A stretch of DNA of 64,000 bases, taken from assembly GCF_015547515.1 (NCBI RefSeq), contig NZ_JADMVE010000003.1:434001-498000 (forward strand). The letters run 5' to 3'. Source of the stretch: Eubacterium sp. 1001713B170207_170306_E7 (GTDB lineage Bacteria; Bacillota; Clostridia; Eubacteriales; Eubacteriaceae). The position numbers and the translations under genes were made by a program. Positions within the stretch are counted from its first letter, which is position 1. The number at the start of each line of letters is the position of its first letter. This document shows positions 43,245 to 52,218 of the stretch, piece by piece. The notes under the pieces are model-generated. The model ran no database searches and was not told the DNA's origin. It saw only the letters and a program-made list of their open reading frames with translations.

Positions 43245-43537
43245 AGTATATTAGAATTTTGTTAGAAAAATAAAAAAAGGCTTACATTGTGGGTTTAAAA
43301 ACCAAAATCAGGGTATATTATTAACATTTAGACTGAAATTAACGCTTGCCAAATAGAATGAATTAATATTACCTAACACCGCATAAATAAAGGTTTTGAA
43401 GCATTTCAGAACTATAAATACCGACGACATGCGAAATACTGATATTGGCCACTTTTTATCCATTTGTTAGAAAAATGTTAGAAAAGTCCCATAACTACTT
43501 AATGGATAATCAATGGATTTTTAATGAGGTGTTTTGT
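43245..43537. other. AT-rich gap with GTTAGAAAAA repeats
   Basis: No gene is seen. GTTAGAAAAA occurs at 43261 and twice as GTTAGAAAA near 43467 and 43478. These could mark an old recombination or element boundary. Nothing firmer can be said. Confidence 0.3.
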
Positions 43538-43585
43538 ATGAAAAGACAAAAAATATTGATTAAAAAAGGTTTTATTAAAAATTAA
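43538..43585 (+). CDS. 15-aa leader peptide before attenuator
   Basis: ATG with GAGGTG upstream, encoding MKRQKILIKKGFIKN, a lysine/isoleucine-rich peptide, then TAA. A terminator hairpin follows 27 bases later and the TOPRIM gene after that. The arrangement is that of a translation-controlled attenuator. Confidence 0.55.
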   Translation: MKRQKILIKKGFIKN

Positions 43586-43611
43586 ATTGTAAATAGAGTT
43601 GGCAGATTAGC

Positions 43612-43642
43612 TTTTTATCCAGAGAGTTAATCTGCTTTTTTT
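43612..43642 (+). terminator. Attenuator-type terminator
   Basis: GCAGATTA (43612-43619) pairs with 43628-43635, followed by seven T. It lies between the leader peptide and the TOPRIM gene. Confidence 0.75.
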
Positions 43643-43659
43643 ATTGGAAAGGAGAGCTT

Positions 43660-44682
43660 ATGTACAGTGATGATCAAATCACCTTTGTGAATCAAATCAA
43701 CATCCTTGACTACGCCCGGGCAATCGGTCTTGAACTGGATTATCGACCGAAGCATGTTTTAGTCAGAGGAATCGACAGCCTTGAATTGACCCTTGACGGC
43801 AGAGAATGGCATTACCATTACAGCAGTATCGGTGGCGGAATTGTCCAGTTCGTCACCTGGCTTCAGGATATCAGCTGGAAGGAAGCCATGCAGCAGCTCT
43901 TAGATTATGGCCGTTACGGCACGCCTGAACAAATCAGGATACTAGCGTGTCCGATAGCGGCTAAGCCGGTTACAAAAGAAAAAGAAGCGCCTGCGCCATT
44001 TGTGCTTCCTGAAAGAAAGAAGCCCTACCGGAACCTTTTTGCTTACCTGATTAAAACCCGCAAGATCAGCCAGCCCGTCGTTCAGTATTTTATCGAGCAG
44101 AAGAAGCTCTACATGGATAAACACAATAACTGCGTCTTCCTAAGCCTTAATGAACAGGGACAGCCCGTCTCTGCCTTTCTGCGCGGTACTTATGACCGTG
44201 AGGGAAAGGACCATTTTAAGTTCATTGTGCCCGGAAGCGATGAACGGTATGGCTTTACCAAAGAAGGTAGCAATCACCGTCTGCTTATTTTCGAGGCCTG
44301 CATTGACCTCATGTCCTACATGACCATTAAAAACAGGCAAAATCCATCTTATCTTTATAATACCCAGGATCATTTCATCGCGACCAATGGCCACAAGTAT
44401 GAACCGATTCTGACCTATCTGCGCGCACACTCCGAGATCGACCAGATCATATTCTGTGTGGATAACGATGCGCGCAACACCATGGGCATCATCCCGTCTG
44501 AGAAGTTTATGGAAAGGACAAAAGTCATGGTCAAGCAGGCCTTCCCAGAGCGCTTTCAGGAAGGTGATCATTTTTACAAGCGCCTTCCTGAACTCAAAGA
44601 CTGGAATGATGACCTGAGACAAATGACCGAAAGGCAGGAAAAATACAAGCGACAAAAGAATCAAAATGCCTTGTGCCGCTGA
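43660..44682 (+). CDS. DUF3991/TOPRIM primase-like protein of ICE
   Basis: 340 aa. An N-terminal CHC2/DUF3991-like part (INILDYARAIGLELDY, then WHYHYSSIGGGIVQFVTWL) is followed by the TOPRIM fold: LLIFEACIDLMSYM has the catalytic glutamate and IIFCVDNDARN the DxD. Such proteins are standard in clostridial integrative elements and are thought to prime transferred DNA. RBS is AAAGGAG. A 295-bp piece of it is duplicated in the remnant at 40.5 kb. Confidence 0.88.
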   Translation: MYSDDQITFVNQINILDYARAIGLELDYRPKHVLVRGIDSLELTLDGREWHYHYSSIGGGIVQFVTWLQDISWKEAMQQLLDYGRYGTPEQIRILACPIAAKPVTKEKEAPAPFVLPERKKPYRNLFAYLIKTRKISQPVVQYFIEQKKLYMDKHNNCVFLSLNEQGQPVSAFLRGTYDREGKDHFKFIVPGSDERYGFTKEGSNHRLLIFEACIDLMSYMTIKNRQNPSYLYNTQDHFIATNGHKYEPILTYLRAHSEIDQIIFCVDNDARNTMGIIPSEKFMERTKVMVKQAFPERFQEGDHFYKRLPELKDWNDDLRQMTERQEKYKRQKNQNALCR

Positions 44683-44685
44683 CCA

Positions 44686-44722
44686 GCAGCTTTCAATCAA
44701 AAGAATTGAGGGCTGCTTTTTT
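44686..44722 (+). terminator. Intrinsic terminator after TOPRIM gene
   Basis: GCAGCTTTCAAT pairs with ATTGAGGGCTGC through 12 pairs (two G-U), then TTTTTT. Confidence 0.85.
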
Positions 44723-44882
44723 ATATCCTGGGGGCATAAGCCTCGCCTGTGCAAATCAGGCAGCCCCCTATTTGTATTTCTTTTCAAGGATTGGAACCAG
44801 CAGCATTAGGCTGAACCCAATGGGACAACAATAAACGCCTTTTGGCGGTTTACATAGATAGTTCGCATGAAGGAGGTTAAAA

Positions 44883-44933
44883 GTGAAACACAAATTAAGA
44901 AGGAGGACGAAACTCAATGAGCCTAAAACTTAA
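44883..44933 (+). CDS. 16-aa upstream ORF overlapping adhesin start
   Basis: GTG after AAGGAGG encodes a very basic peptide (KHKLRRRTKLNEPKT) whose stop lies 17 bases inside the adhesin gene. Its AAGAAGGAGG codons double as the adhesin ribosome site, so it may couple or pace translation of the pilus operon. Confidence 0.4.
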   Translation: MKHKLRRRTKLNEPKT

Positions 44934-46911
44934 AAAAGCGATGGTCGTTTGGATGGCGCTGCTGATGTTATTCTACTGCGCCGGTTTTACAGCCGAAGGC
45001 CCGGTAAAAGCCAAAGAACAAAACAGCCATCCGGTACAAACCGAAGCCACTGAAGAGGAGTCGGGAGGACAAAAAGAGGCTGAGGTGACACCACCTTTGA
45101 CGCCGGAGGAAGAAGGCGTACTTGAGACCAATGGGATACAGCCCACAGAGGATACCGGCAGCGTTGATGCTTCCGGCAACTACATTCTCGGGGAAACCGC
45201 AAGCGGCGGAACCGTGACCTGTTCTACGAGTCTCAGGACATTGGTAAGCCGAAGCTTTGGGGATGAACCCTACTACAAAAAATTTCAGCGTGCCGCAGGC
45301 TGGGATGATGGGGTCATCTACAGTTCAGACTTTGCCAGCCCCGACGGAACGGACATTATTACCACGACCACGCCCATTATCCGAATATCCGATAACGGCG
45401 TGGATCAGATCGCCTACTGCGCCGATCCATCCCTCAACATTCCCTCAGAAGTCGTCGGCCCCAACGGTCTGGTCACCTACAACCGGGAAAGCTGGAACGT
45501 GCAGAACTGGCGCATTCGAAATGTTATGTGGCACGGCTTCCATGATGGTCAGAACGGCGAGTATTATGTTCAAACCTGGGCGGCCATCCGTGTCATTGCG
45601 GGGATTGGGGCCTATACGAATTATTATATGACCGATCCCACGGTTGCCAACCTTGTAAACACCCTCAGCTATCAAAACCCAAATAACTGGGATGCCAGCT
45701 GGAGCATTGTTCCGGAACGCGAGGAAGCGATCTGGAACGCAGGTACCAAACGTCAGGAAACCGGCTGGTTTCAGACCTACTGTAACAATATCGCTGATCA
45801 TGGCACTTATACGGTCACTTTGCCGAGTGGTGTTCATGCGCTGCTGCGAAACACCAGCGGACAGGTTTACAGTGATGTAACAGACCAGTTTACCGTTTAT
45901 GATGACGACGATTTTATGCTATACGCAAGCGGCAGTTATCAAGGCGAAGTCACGGCAAACATTATCCCGACAACCATCAAGCGGCACAGCAGTGATGTGG
46001 GAATCCCAGACGCCTGTGTCATTTACGCGCCGGACGTCCCGGACACCCAGAGACTTTTCGTCTCCCTTGCCGTCGGTCAAAGTCCGTTAAGCGGCAGCTT
46101 CCGGGCAAACTTTACCGGAGCAACCGGAGACGCACAATTACAGAAAACAGATAACCGCACCAAAGAAAAACTGGCCGGAGCGACCTTTGGCCTGTACGAT
46201 ACGAAAGATAACCTTTTGAAGCAAGGCGTGACTGATGAAAACGGGAGATGGGAGGTCAGTGATTTAGTCTTTGGAGATTATTACTTTATGGAGATCGCCG
46301 CCCCAAAAGGCTATGAACTGGATCAAACAAAACTGCCCTTTACCATTGACGGCATCCGGGATGTGGTGACCGTCTCTAAAACCAATGAGCCGAAAAAGAG
46401 CCCCTTTAACTTTAAAAAACTGGACGCGGAAACCAAACAGCCCTTAAAAGGCGTCACTTTTGTGTTGTACAGCTGTGATAAAAACCATACACACAATGAA
46501 TTGCAATCCGATAAGGTGACCACCTGCTGGACCATGGTTCAGGGCACACGAATCAGCGGGAGTGACGGAGCGGTCGATTTTGGAAACCTGTATGCCGGAG
46601 AATACCAGCTGGTCGAAACGAAAACCGTTCCCGGATACGAAAAGCCTACCGGACAATGGCGCGTGACCATTGATCCTGAAGCGTCCGAACCGGTAAAAGT
46701 AAGCATTAAGGGCAATGCGCCCGCCTTCTCCAAGGACAACAGCACCTTGACGGTCATGAACAGCAAGAACCACAAGCTGCCCTTTACCGGCGGTACCGGA
46801 GATCATCGAACCGCGTTAATGCTCATCGGCATTGTGCTCATCCTTGCAGGTGCAGGTGCTGCCCTGGTATTCAAAAAGCGAAACACCTATAAAAAGACAA
46901 ACCAAAAGTGA
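44917..46911 (+). CDS. Thioester-domain SpaA-type adhesin, LPFTG-anchored
   Basis: 664 aa: signal peptide (1-32), Thr/Glu-rich spacer, then a thioester domain with C168 (AYCADPS) and Q219 (YYVQTWAAI), the pair that forms the internal Cys-Gln thioester for covalent host binding. Two SpaA/Cna_B-like modules follow from about residue 410 (LQKTDNRTKEKLAGATFGLYD, then FKKLDAETKQPLKG), each with the Lys and Glu of an isopeptide bond. The end has LPFTG at 621-625, a membrane helix and a basic tail. It is the likely pilus tip adhesin. Confidence 0.9.
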   Translation: MSLKLKKAMVVWMALLMLFYCAGFTAEGPVKAKEQNSHPVQTEATEEESGGQKEAEVTPPLTPEEEGVLETNGIQPTEDTGSVDASGNYILGETASGGTVTCSTSLRTLVSRSFGDEPYYKKFQRAAGWDDGVIYSSDFASPDGTDIITTTTPIIRISDNGVDQIAYCADPSLNIPSEVVGPNGLVTYNRESWNVQNWRIRNVMWHGFHDGQNGEYYVQTWAAIRVIAGIGAYTNYYMTDPTVANLVNTLSYQNPNNWDASWSIVPEREEAIWNAGTKRQETGWFQTYCNNIADHGTYTVTLPSGVHALLRNTSGQVYSDVTDQFTVYDDDDFMLYASGSYQGEVTANIIPTTIKRHSSDVGIPDACVIYAPDVPDTQRLFVSLAVGQSPLSGSFRANFTGATGDAQLQKTDNRTKEKLAGATFGLYDTKDNLLKQGVTDENGRWEVSDLVFGDYYFMEIAAPKGYELDQTKLPFTIDGIRDVVTVSKTNEPKKSPFNFKKLDAETKQPLKGVTFVLYSCDKNHTHNELQSDKVTTCWTMVQGTRISGSDGAVDFGNLYAGEYQLVETKTVPGYEKPTGQWRVTIDPEASEPVKVSIKGNAPAFSKDNSTLTVMNSKNHKLPFTGGTGDHRTALMLIGIVLILAGAGAALVFKKRNTYKKTNQK

Positions 46912-46924
46912 AAGGAAGAAAAAA

Positions 46925-48433
46925 ATGAACTTAAAAAATAACCAATGGATCAAGAAACTTGGCGGCATTGCCCTGTCATTGGCCGTCTTGTGTACAAGCT
47001 GTACGCCGACATTTGCGGCCACCGGATCACCCGATACGTCAGTGGAACGAAGCCTGACCATTCATAAATACCGGATGGAGGATATGAGCCATTCGACCAC
47101 CGAAGGCACCGGTCAGCAGACCGATGTTGTTCCGGCCGATGCGGTTCCGCTTCCGGGCATCGCGTTTAAAGTGACCAAAATGCAGGATACCGACAACACG
47201 AAGGTAGATACCACCTGGAATATCCAAACCGTGATGACTGGCACAGACGGTTCGGTCACCATCAGCGGCAACAGTAACCTGCCCATGGGGGTCTACAAAG
47301 TGGAAGAACAAACAAACCCGGCCATCGCCATCAAAGCCGACCCGTGTTTGGTATCTGTTCCCCTCACCAACCCCACCGGCGACGGTTGGATCTACAACGT
47401 CCACGTGTTCCCGAAAAATAAAATTAAGCCGGGGCCAGAAATTGATAAATTTGTGACCGAGCTGGAAAACAAACATGACACCGCGGATATTTCACAGAGT
47501 GTGAAGTGGATTATCGAAACCACGCTGCCAGATGACGTGGCAACCTGTAAAGACTACACGGTCACCGATACCATCGACACCCGATTAGATTATGTTCCCG
47601 GAAGTTTGAAGCTTTACCGCGTAGATACCGAAAAGAACCGCGTGCTCATGACACCAGATTGCTACACCGTGACAGAACCAAATACGGCCAACAGCCAAAC
47701 GCTCACCGTTCAGCTCACCGCCATCGGCAAGCAAACCGCCGCCAAATCTTTGCCCAACAAAGAAGACATCTCCGCGACACTGAATATTGAGTTCAATACC
47801 CTAGTGAACAAAAACGTCGAGGGCAGTCTGGGACAACCGATTCCAAATGGTGCGACCATTTATTATACGAACAACCTGGACATCGTCTTTGAGCCGCAGT
47901 CCGTCAAGGAGAAACCCGAAGTCCATACCGGCGGTGTCAACCTGTTAAAGGTCGATTCCGAAGACAACACCGTCAAGCTTCAGGGCGCTAAGTTTAAAGT
48001 CTACCGCACCGAAGCCGATGCGAAGAAAAACATCAACGCGGTCAAGGACCCGGAAAACAACCGACTCGAATGGGAAGTAACCACCGATGCAAACGGCATC
48101 GCGCACTTCTGGGGCCTGGCCTATGGACAGAAGGGGCAGGACGCCTACTATGGCGACAGTACCAACTACTGGATCGTGGAAACACAGGCCCCAACGGACA
48201 ATGAAGGTAAGACTTATAATCTGCTCAAATACCCGGTCAAGGTGACTGTGAACAGCAACTCCCACAATGAAGCCAATAAAATAATGATTGAGAATATTAA
48301 ACATTACGACCTGCCCTATACCGGCGGTATGGGAGACCGGACACCACTTTATATTGGAGCGGCCTTAATCCTTTTGGCAGGCGGAGCCACCGTGATCCTT
48401 ATCCGCAGACACCGCCAGGAAAAACAACGCTAA
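46925..48433 (+). CDS. SpaA-type major pilin, LPYTG-anchored
   Basis: 502 aa from ATG 46925 after AAAGGAAG. Signal peptide (about 1-33), VFPKN as the pilin-motif lysine (near residue 160), a D2 isopeptide domain (SVKWIIETTLPDDVA, then YTVTDTIDTRLDYVPGS), and a Cna_B module (GVNLLKVDSEDNTVKLQGAKF). LPYTG at residues 463-467, then helix and positive tail. It would be polymerised by the following sortase. Confidence 0.92.
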   Translation: MNLKNNQWIKKLGGIALSLAVLCTSCTPTFAATGSPDTSVERSLTIHKYRMEDMSHSTTEGTGQQTDVVPADAVPLPGIAFKVTKMQDTDNTKVDTTWNIQTVMTGTDGSVTISGNSNLPMGVYKVEEQTNPAIAIKADPCLVSVPLTNPTGDGWIYNVHVFPKNKIKPGPEIDKFVTELENKHDTADISQSVKWIIETTLPDDVATCKDYTVTDTIDTRLDYVPGSLKLYRVDTEKNRVLMTPDCYTVTEPNTANSQTLTVQLTAIGKQTAAKSLPNKEDISATLNIEFNTLVNKNVEGSLGQPIPNGATIYYTNNLDIVFEPQSVKEKPEVHTGGVNLLKVDSEDNTVKLQGAKFKVYRTEADAKKNINAVKDPENNRLEWEVTTDANGIAHFWGLAYGQKGQDAYYGDSTNYWIVETQAPTDNEGKTYNLLKYPVKVTVNSNSHNEANKIMIENIKHYDLPYTGGMGDRTPLYIGAALILLAGGATVILIRRHRQEKQR

Positions 48434-48457
48434 ATAACGCTCAAAGGAGTCCAGAAA

Positions 48458-49270
48458 ATGAAACGGTTTTTCGCCTGTCTGTTCGTGTTTATCCTGTTTT
48501 TGATGGGAATCGGCTGTCTCTTCTTTACCGACGTCGTTTATTTTCTGGCCGCCCAAAGACAAGGAAAAGTCATTGAAGATTATCAAATGAGTACGGAAGC
48601 AATGAACATCCAGCGTCTGGAGATCGAGTATCAGAAGGCCGTCAGTTATAACACACAGCTAAATGCGGGTATTCCTGACGATCCTTTTTCTGGAAATCAG
48701 CCAGACAATGCGGATCCTTACCGTACAATTTTAAACATCAACAACACCATGGGAACCTTGGAAATCCCAAAGATACAAGTCAATCTGCCCATCTATCACG
48801 GGACCGACGATAAAGCCCTGTCTGAAGGTGTTGGACATTTGAAGGGTACTTCCCTTCCTGTGGGCGGAGCCAGTACCCACGCCGTTTTGACCGGCCACCG
48901 CGGTTACTCCGGAGCAAAGCTTTTTACCGATTTGGACAAGCTTCTAATGGGGGATCGTTTTTACCTGCATGTTTTAGATCAGACCCTGACCTATGAAGTG
49001 GATCAGATTTTGACGGTTGAACCCGACCAGACCGAAGCATTAAAAGCCGACCCGGAACAGGATTATTTGACCCTGCTGACCTGCACCCCGTACCAGATCA
49101 ACAGCCATCGGCTGTTGGTACGCGGCAGGCGGGTCACTGAAACACCCAGGATGCCGCCAACAGAAGAAGAGGAACCGCTCCCGACCAAAGGATTGATCCT
49201 TTCTTTTGTAACCCTGGAAGCAGTGGCGGTGTTGATCTGGTATGTCAAAATAAAAAGAAGGAGAAAGTAA
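48458..49270 (+). CDS. srtC: Class C (pilin-polymerising) sortase
   Basis: 270 aa with N- and C-terminal membrane helices. Catalytic H147 (THAVLTGHRGY), C209 (LLTCTPY) and R223 (LLVRGRR) are present, and DPF at residues 75-77 is the lid motif of class C enzymes. It joins LPxTG motifs to pilin lysines. It is directly downstream of both substrates and two bases from the next gene. Confidence 0.94.
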   Translation: MKRFFACLFVFILFLMGIGCLFFTDVVYFLAAQRQGKVIEDYQMSTEAMNIQRLEIEYQKAVSYNTQLNAGIPDDPFSGNQPDNADPYRTILNINNTMGTLEIPKIQVNLPIYHGTDDKALSEGVGHLKGTSLPVGGASTHAVLTGHRGYSGAKLFTDLDKLLMGDRFYLHVLDQTLTYEVDQILTVEPDQTEALKADPEQDYLTLLTCTPYQINSHRLLVRGRRVTETPRMPPTEEEEPLPTKGLILSFVTLEAVAVLIWYVKIKRRRK

Positions 49271-49271
49271 A

Positions 49272-49637
49272 ATGGAAGCATGGTTACAAATGCTTTTAGG
49301 TCATGCAATGGAGATCATCGCTTTGGCATTAATGATCTGCATGGGGACATGCCTGTTAATCGTCCGTATTTATCTGCAATGCAAAAGGATAAAAAAGTGT
49401 TACCCACCGGCCTTTGGGGTACAGTTGCTGATGTTGTTTACAGGCTTTATCGCTCTGCCGGTACGGCTAGCCATTAAGAACGATCTGCCACTACTGTTGA
49501 TTTTATCCTTAGCCGGTCTTGTCCTGATGCTGCTATTTACTTTGCATGGTATCGGTGTGATGGTTTGCCGACATTATTATCATTGGATTGGACAGGAACA
49601 TGCGCGGGAGAGGGAATATGTTCAGGAAAGAGAATAA
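49272..49637 (+). CDS. Small membrane protein after sortase
   Basis: 121 aa with three hydrophobic segments (MEIIALALMICMGTCLLIV, LLMLFTGFIALPVRLAI, LLLILSLAGLVLMLLF) and a charged C-terminus. Starts two bases after the sortase stop. Its 3' half is duplicated at 40803-41009. No family recognised; probably helps pilus assembly or is an ICE membrane protein. Confidence 0.7.
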   Translation: MEAWLQMLLGHAMEIIALALMICMGTCLLIVRIYLQCKRIKKCYPPAFGVQLLMLFTGFIALPVRLAIKNDLPLLLILSLAGLVLMLLFTLHGIGVMVCRHYYHWIGQEHAREREYVQERE

Positions 49638-49642
49638 AACCG

Positions 49643-49671
49643 TTGTTGTCCTCAGGAGAAAACGGTATAAT
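49643..49671 (+). promoter_or_regulatory. Cargo-slot promoter, copy 2
   Basis: TTGTTG (49643) and TATAAT (49666), 17-base spacer ending AAACGG, as in the copy at 41016. Confidence 0.7.
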
Positions 49672-49711
49672 TCAGGTATAGCAAAAAACGAAAGTTATAG
49701 ACGAGGACGAA

Positions 49712-50341
49712 ATGGCATCGAATTATGAAAAAATGAAGCGGCAAATGCAGGGAGAATTTTTGAAATACAACCAAGAGGATATGATAAAGCGCTTTAACAT
49801 AGACGCTAATGAAAGGTATTTGACGGTTGACTTTATGGGGGGAATTTGCCGAATAGGCCGAAAAACCGGCTTTGTAGAATGTAGCCATATGGAAATCGAT
49901 GGGTTCAGAGAAGCAAATTATAATGAAGCAATGACGATATATGATCTTCTGTGCTGGTCAAAGCCAGATGCCGTGCCATCTGGACAGTTTGTGAATATGC
50001 AAAGTATTTCGAAATTACACAGCACGATGCCTGATTCTGGTTCCGGTTTTTTCCATCAGGAAGTGAAACTGTTTGACCATCGAGAGACTATGCTGCGTGA
50101 AGTGCTGGAGAAACTGGGAGGAAGGATTGTTGACGGTGGTGATCTGGCGGCACAAATTCCCGTGTTTTGTGGATTGGACCTTCTGTTTCGTTTCTGGAAC
50201 TCAGATGATGAATTTGCACCAGAGATCCAATTTTTCTGGGATGCAAATGTATTGTCTTTTATGCACTATGAAACCGTATGGTTTGCGAATCATGTTCTCA
50301 TTCGCCGCATTCGTGAAATGATGGAAAAACAGATGTCTTAA
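49712..50341 (+). CDS. DUF3786-like protein in cargo slot
   Basis: 209 aa. YNEAMTIYDLLCWSKPDAVPSG, then GLDLLFRFWNSDDEFAPEIQ and FFWDANVLSFMHYETVWF match the DUF3786 pattern as I recall it; the family is uncharacterised and common in anaerobes. RBS GAGGACG is weak. It occupies the same position as the DUF1905 fusion does in the other copy. Confidence 0.7.
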   Translation: MASNYEKMKRQMQGEFLKYNQEDMIKRFNIDANERYLTVDFMGGICRIGRKTGFVECSHMEIDGFREANYNEAMTIYDLLCWSKPDAVPSGQFVNMQSISKLHSTMPDSGSGFFHQEVKLFDHRETMLREVLEKLGGRIVDGGDLAAQIPVFCGLDLLFRFWNSDDEFAPEIQFFWDANVLSFMHYETVWFANHVLIRRIREMMEKQMS

Positions 50342-50368
50342 CAGTAGGTAAATAGAATTTGAAAAGGA

Positions 50369-50850
50369 GAATTGCAATGGATAGAGCGGCGTTAATACAG
50401 TTTATAGCAGAACAATACAGCGCACATGAAGAAAATCCCTGGAAGAGGTATCCCAATTATGCCGTGTTCAGACATAAGAGCAATCAAAAATGGTTTGCCC
50501 TTATGATGAATATTTCTAAAAACAAGTTAGGCTTACCTAGTGATGAGATGATCGATGTGTTGAACGTCAAGTGTGATCCGATGCTTATCAGTACACTCAG
50601 AAATGAACAAGGAGTCTATCCCGCATATCATATGAACAAAGAAAACTGGTTAACACTGGCTTTGGATGGCAGTATCAAAGACGATCAATTAAAATGGCTA
50701 CTCGATCAGAGTTTTGAGTTAACGGCGTCAAAGAAAAAACAGAAGTAGAATTGTGGACTCACGGAGGGAAAATACTCATTTTATCAGTTTTAGCATATTG
50801 CTGGTATGGCTACAAGAACAATTTATCTCCCTGGGAGAAGCATGTATGAC
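50369..50850 (+). repeat. Direct repeat C, copy 2
   Basis: Second copy of the segment at 42310-42790, including the MmcQ/YjbR gene and its 3' flank. Confidence 0.85.
50377..50748 (+). CDS. MmcQ/YjbR-family DNA-binding-like protein, copy 2
   Basis: 123 aa from ATG 50377 after AAAAGGAG. It shares PWKRYPNYAVFRHKSNQKWFA and AYHMNKENWLTLALDGS with the copy at 42.3 kb. Differences are scattered, with no frameshift in either, so both copies look functional. Confidence 0.88.
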   Translation: MDRAALIQFIAEQYSAHEENPWKRYPNYAVFRHKSNQKWFALMMNISKNKLGLPSDEMIDVLNVKCDPMLISTLRNEQGVYPAYHMNKENWLTLALDGSIKDDQLKWLLDQSFELTASKKKQK

Positions 50851-50944
50851 CATAAAACTAAAAAATTGAATAAGCCAGCAAAATCGTTGAGATTGGAAGT
50901 TTTTAGTTTTTATTTAGCAGTTTGTTTTACGAGGAGAATTATAA

Positions 50945-51240
50945 ATGAATCAGCATTCACCATTACTAATCTATACAACCAAAGACGGCAGTACAAAAGT
51001 GGATGTTACCTTTGATAAGGATACGGTATGGTTGTCAAAAGCACAGATAGCAGAGCTTTGTTATTTCAAGGCATATCAAAAATGTTTTTTTAGAAGGTGA
51101 ACTTCCAGAAGCGGGTAATGTGCAAAATATGCACATTGCAAATTCAGATAAACCCGTAGATTTTTAAAGCTTTGATGTCATTATTTCTGTAGGATACTGA
51201 GTAAAGTCACAACGTGGTGTACATGAATGATAAAAAGAAA
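50945..51240 (+). pseudogene. Decayed RhuM-family virulence/toxin-like gene
   Basis: The first 45 codons read MNQHSPLLIYTTKDGSTKVD, then TVWLSKAQIAELC, the start of RhuM proteins. An internal deletion shifts the frame near 51080, after which EGELPEAGNVQN and FDVIISVGY, also RhuM sequence, appear in another frame with stops. About 200 further codons of a normal gene are missing. Confidence 0.75.
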
Positions 51241-51321
51241 TAAAGCGTACCCGATATTCGATGACGTGCAAATATTATTTGTGGAATCTTCGTCCGGAAA
51301 TAAGATTTAAAGGGGGAAAAC

Positions 51322-52218
51322 ATGGAAAACATACAGCTATTTGAAAACAGTATCATCCGCACTGCATGGGATGAAGAAAAAGAAGAGTGGTACTTCTCAA
51401 TTATTGATGTCATCGCTGTTTTAACAGAGGTCGAAAATCCCAGGCGTTATTGGAGTGATTTAAAAAGAAAGCTGAAATCAGAAGGGGCGATTCAACTGTA
51501 CGAAAATATCGTACAGTTGAAAATGAAGGCCAACGATGGAAAAATGCGACAGACCGATGTAGCGGATACCGAACAGTTGCTGCGCATTATTCAGTCCATT
51601 CCATCCCCAAAAGCAGAACCCTTTAAAGTCTGGCTGGCGCGTGTGGGAAGTGAGCGGATTGAAGAAACCATCGATCCCGAGCTGACCATTGACCGAGCCC
51701 TTGAAACCTACCTTAAAAAAGGTTATAGCCGGGAATGGATCAATCAGCGATTGCAGGCCATTCAGGTGCGCAAGGAGCTGACCGATGAGTGGGATAACCG
51801 TGGTGTAAAGAAAGGTATGGAGTACGCCATTTTGACAGATGAGATTACAAAAGCCTGGTCTGGGATGCGTACACGGCACTATAAAGATTTTAAAGGTCTG
51901 AAAAAAGAAAACCTCAGAGACAACATGAGTACCCTCGAACTGGTCTTAAACATGTTGGCCGAAGCCACAACCACGGAGTTATCCAAGGCTAAAAAACCCG
52001 AAGCTTTTGAAGAAAACCGTCAAGTCGCCAAAGAAGGCGGCGCCATTGCCGGGGATGCCCGAAAGGCCATCGAAGCCAGCAGTGGAAGACCAGTGATCAC
52101 CTCCCAAAATGCTGTTGATTTTACACAGGTACTCAACGAAGTGATAAACGCTTTACCAGATGTGGAAGCAACCGATCAGGAGGAACCCGGTGTCAAGAAA
52201 AAATCACCAGACAATTGA
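51322..52218 (+). CDS. Bro-N/DinD-like protein
   Basis: 298 aa. The N-terminal Bro-N domain (WYFSIIDVIAVLTEVENPRRYWSDLK) is followed by RIIQSIPSPKAEPFKVWLARVG and the C-terminal region KGMEYAILTDEITKAWSGMRT of DNA-damage-inducible DinD-type proteins. Its DNA contains a perfect 13-bp inverted repeat (51491-51521), a possible self-operator. It lies just before the partition genes and is probably a regulator of the element. Confidence 0.85.
   Translation: MENIQLFENSIIRTAWDEEKEEWYFSIIDVIAVLTEVENPRRYWSDLKRKLKSEGAIQLYENIVQLKMKANDGKMRQTDVADTEQLLRIIQSIPSPKAEPFKVWLARVGSERIEETIDPELTIDRALETYLKKGYSREWINQRLQAIQVRKELTDEWDNRGVKKGMEYAILTDEITKAWSGMRTRHYKDFKGLKKENLRDNMSTLELVLNMLAEATTTELSKAKKPEAFEENRQVAKEGGAIAGDARKAIEASSGRPVITSQNAVDFTQVLNEVINALPDVEATDQEEPGVKKKSPDN
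51491..51521. promoter_or_regulatory. Intragenic 13-bp palindrome in Bro-N gene
   Basis: TTCAACTGTACGA (51491-51503) is perfectly inverted at 51509-51521 around AAATA. It codes QLYENIVQL, so it is not forced by low complexity. Confidence 0.7.
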
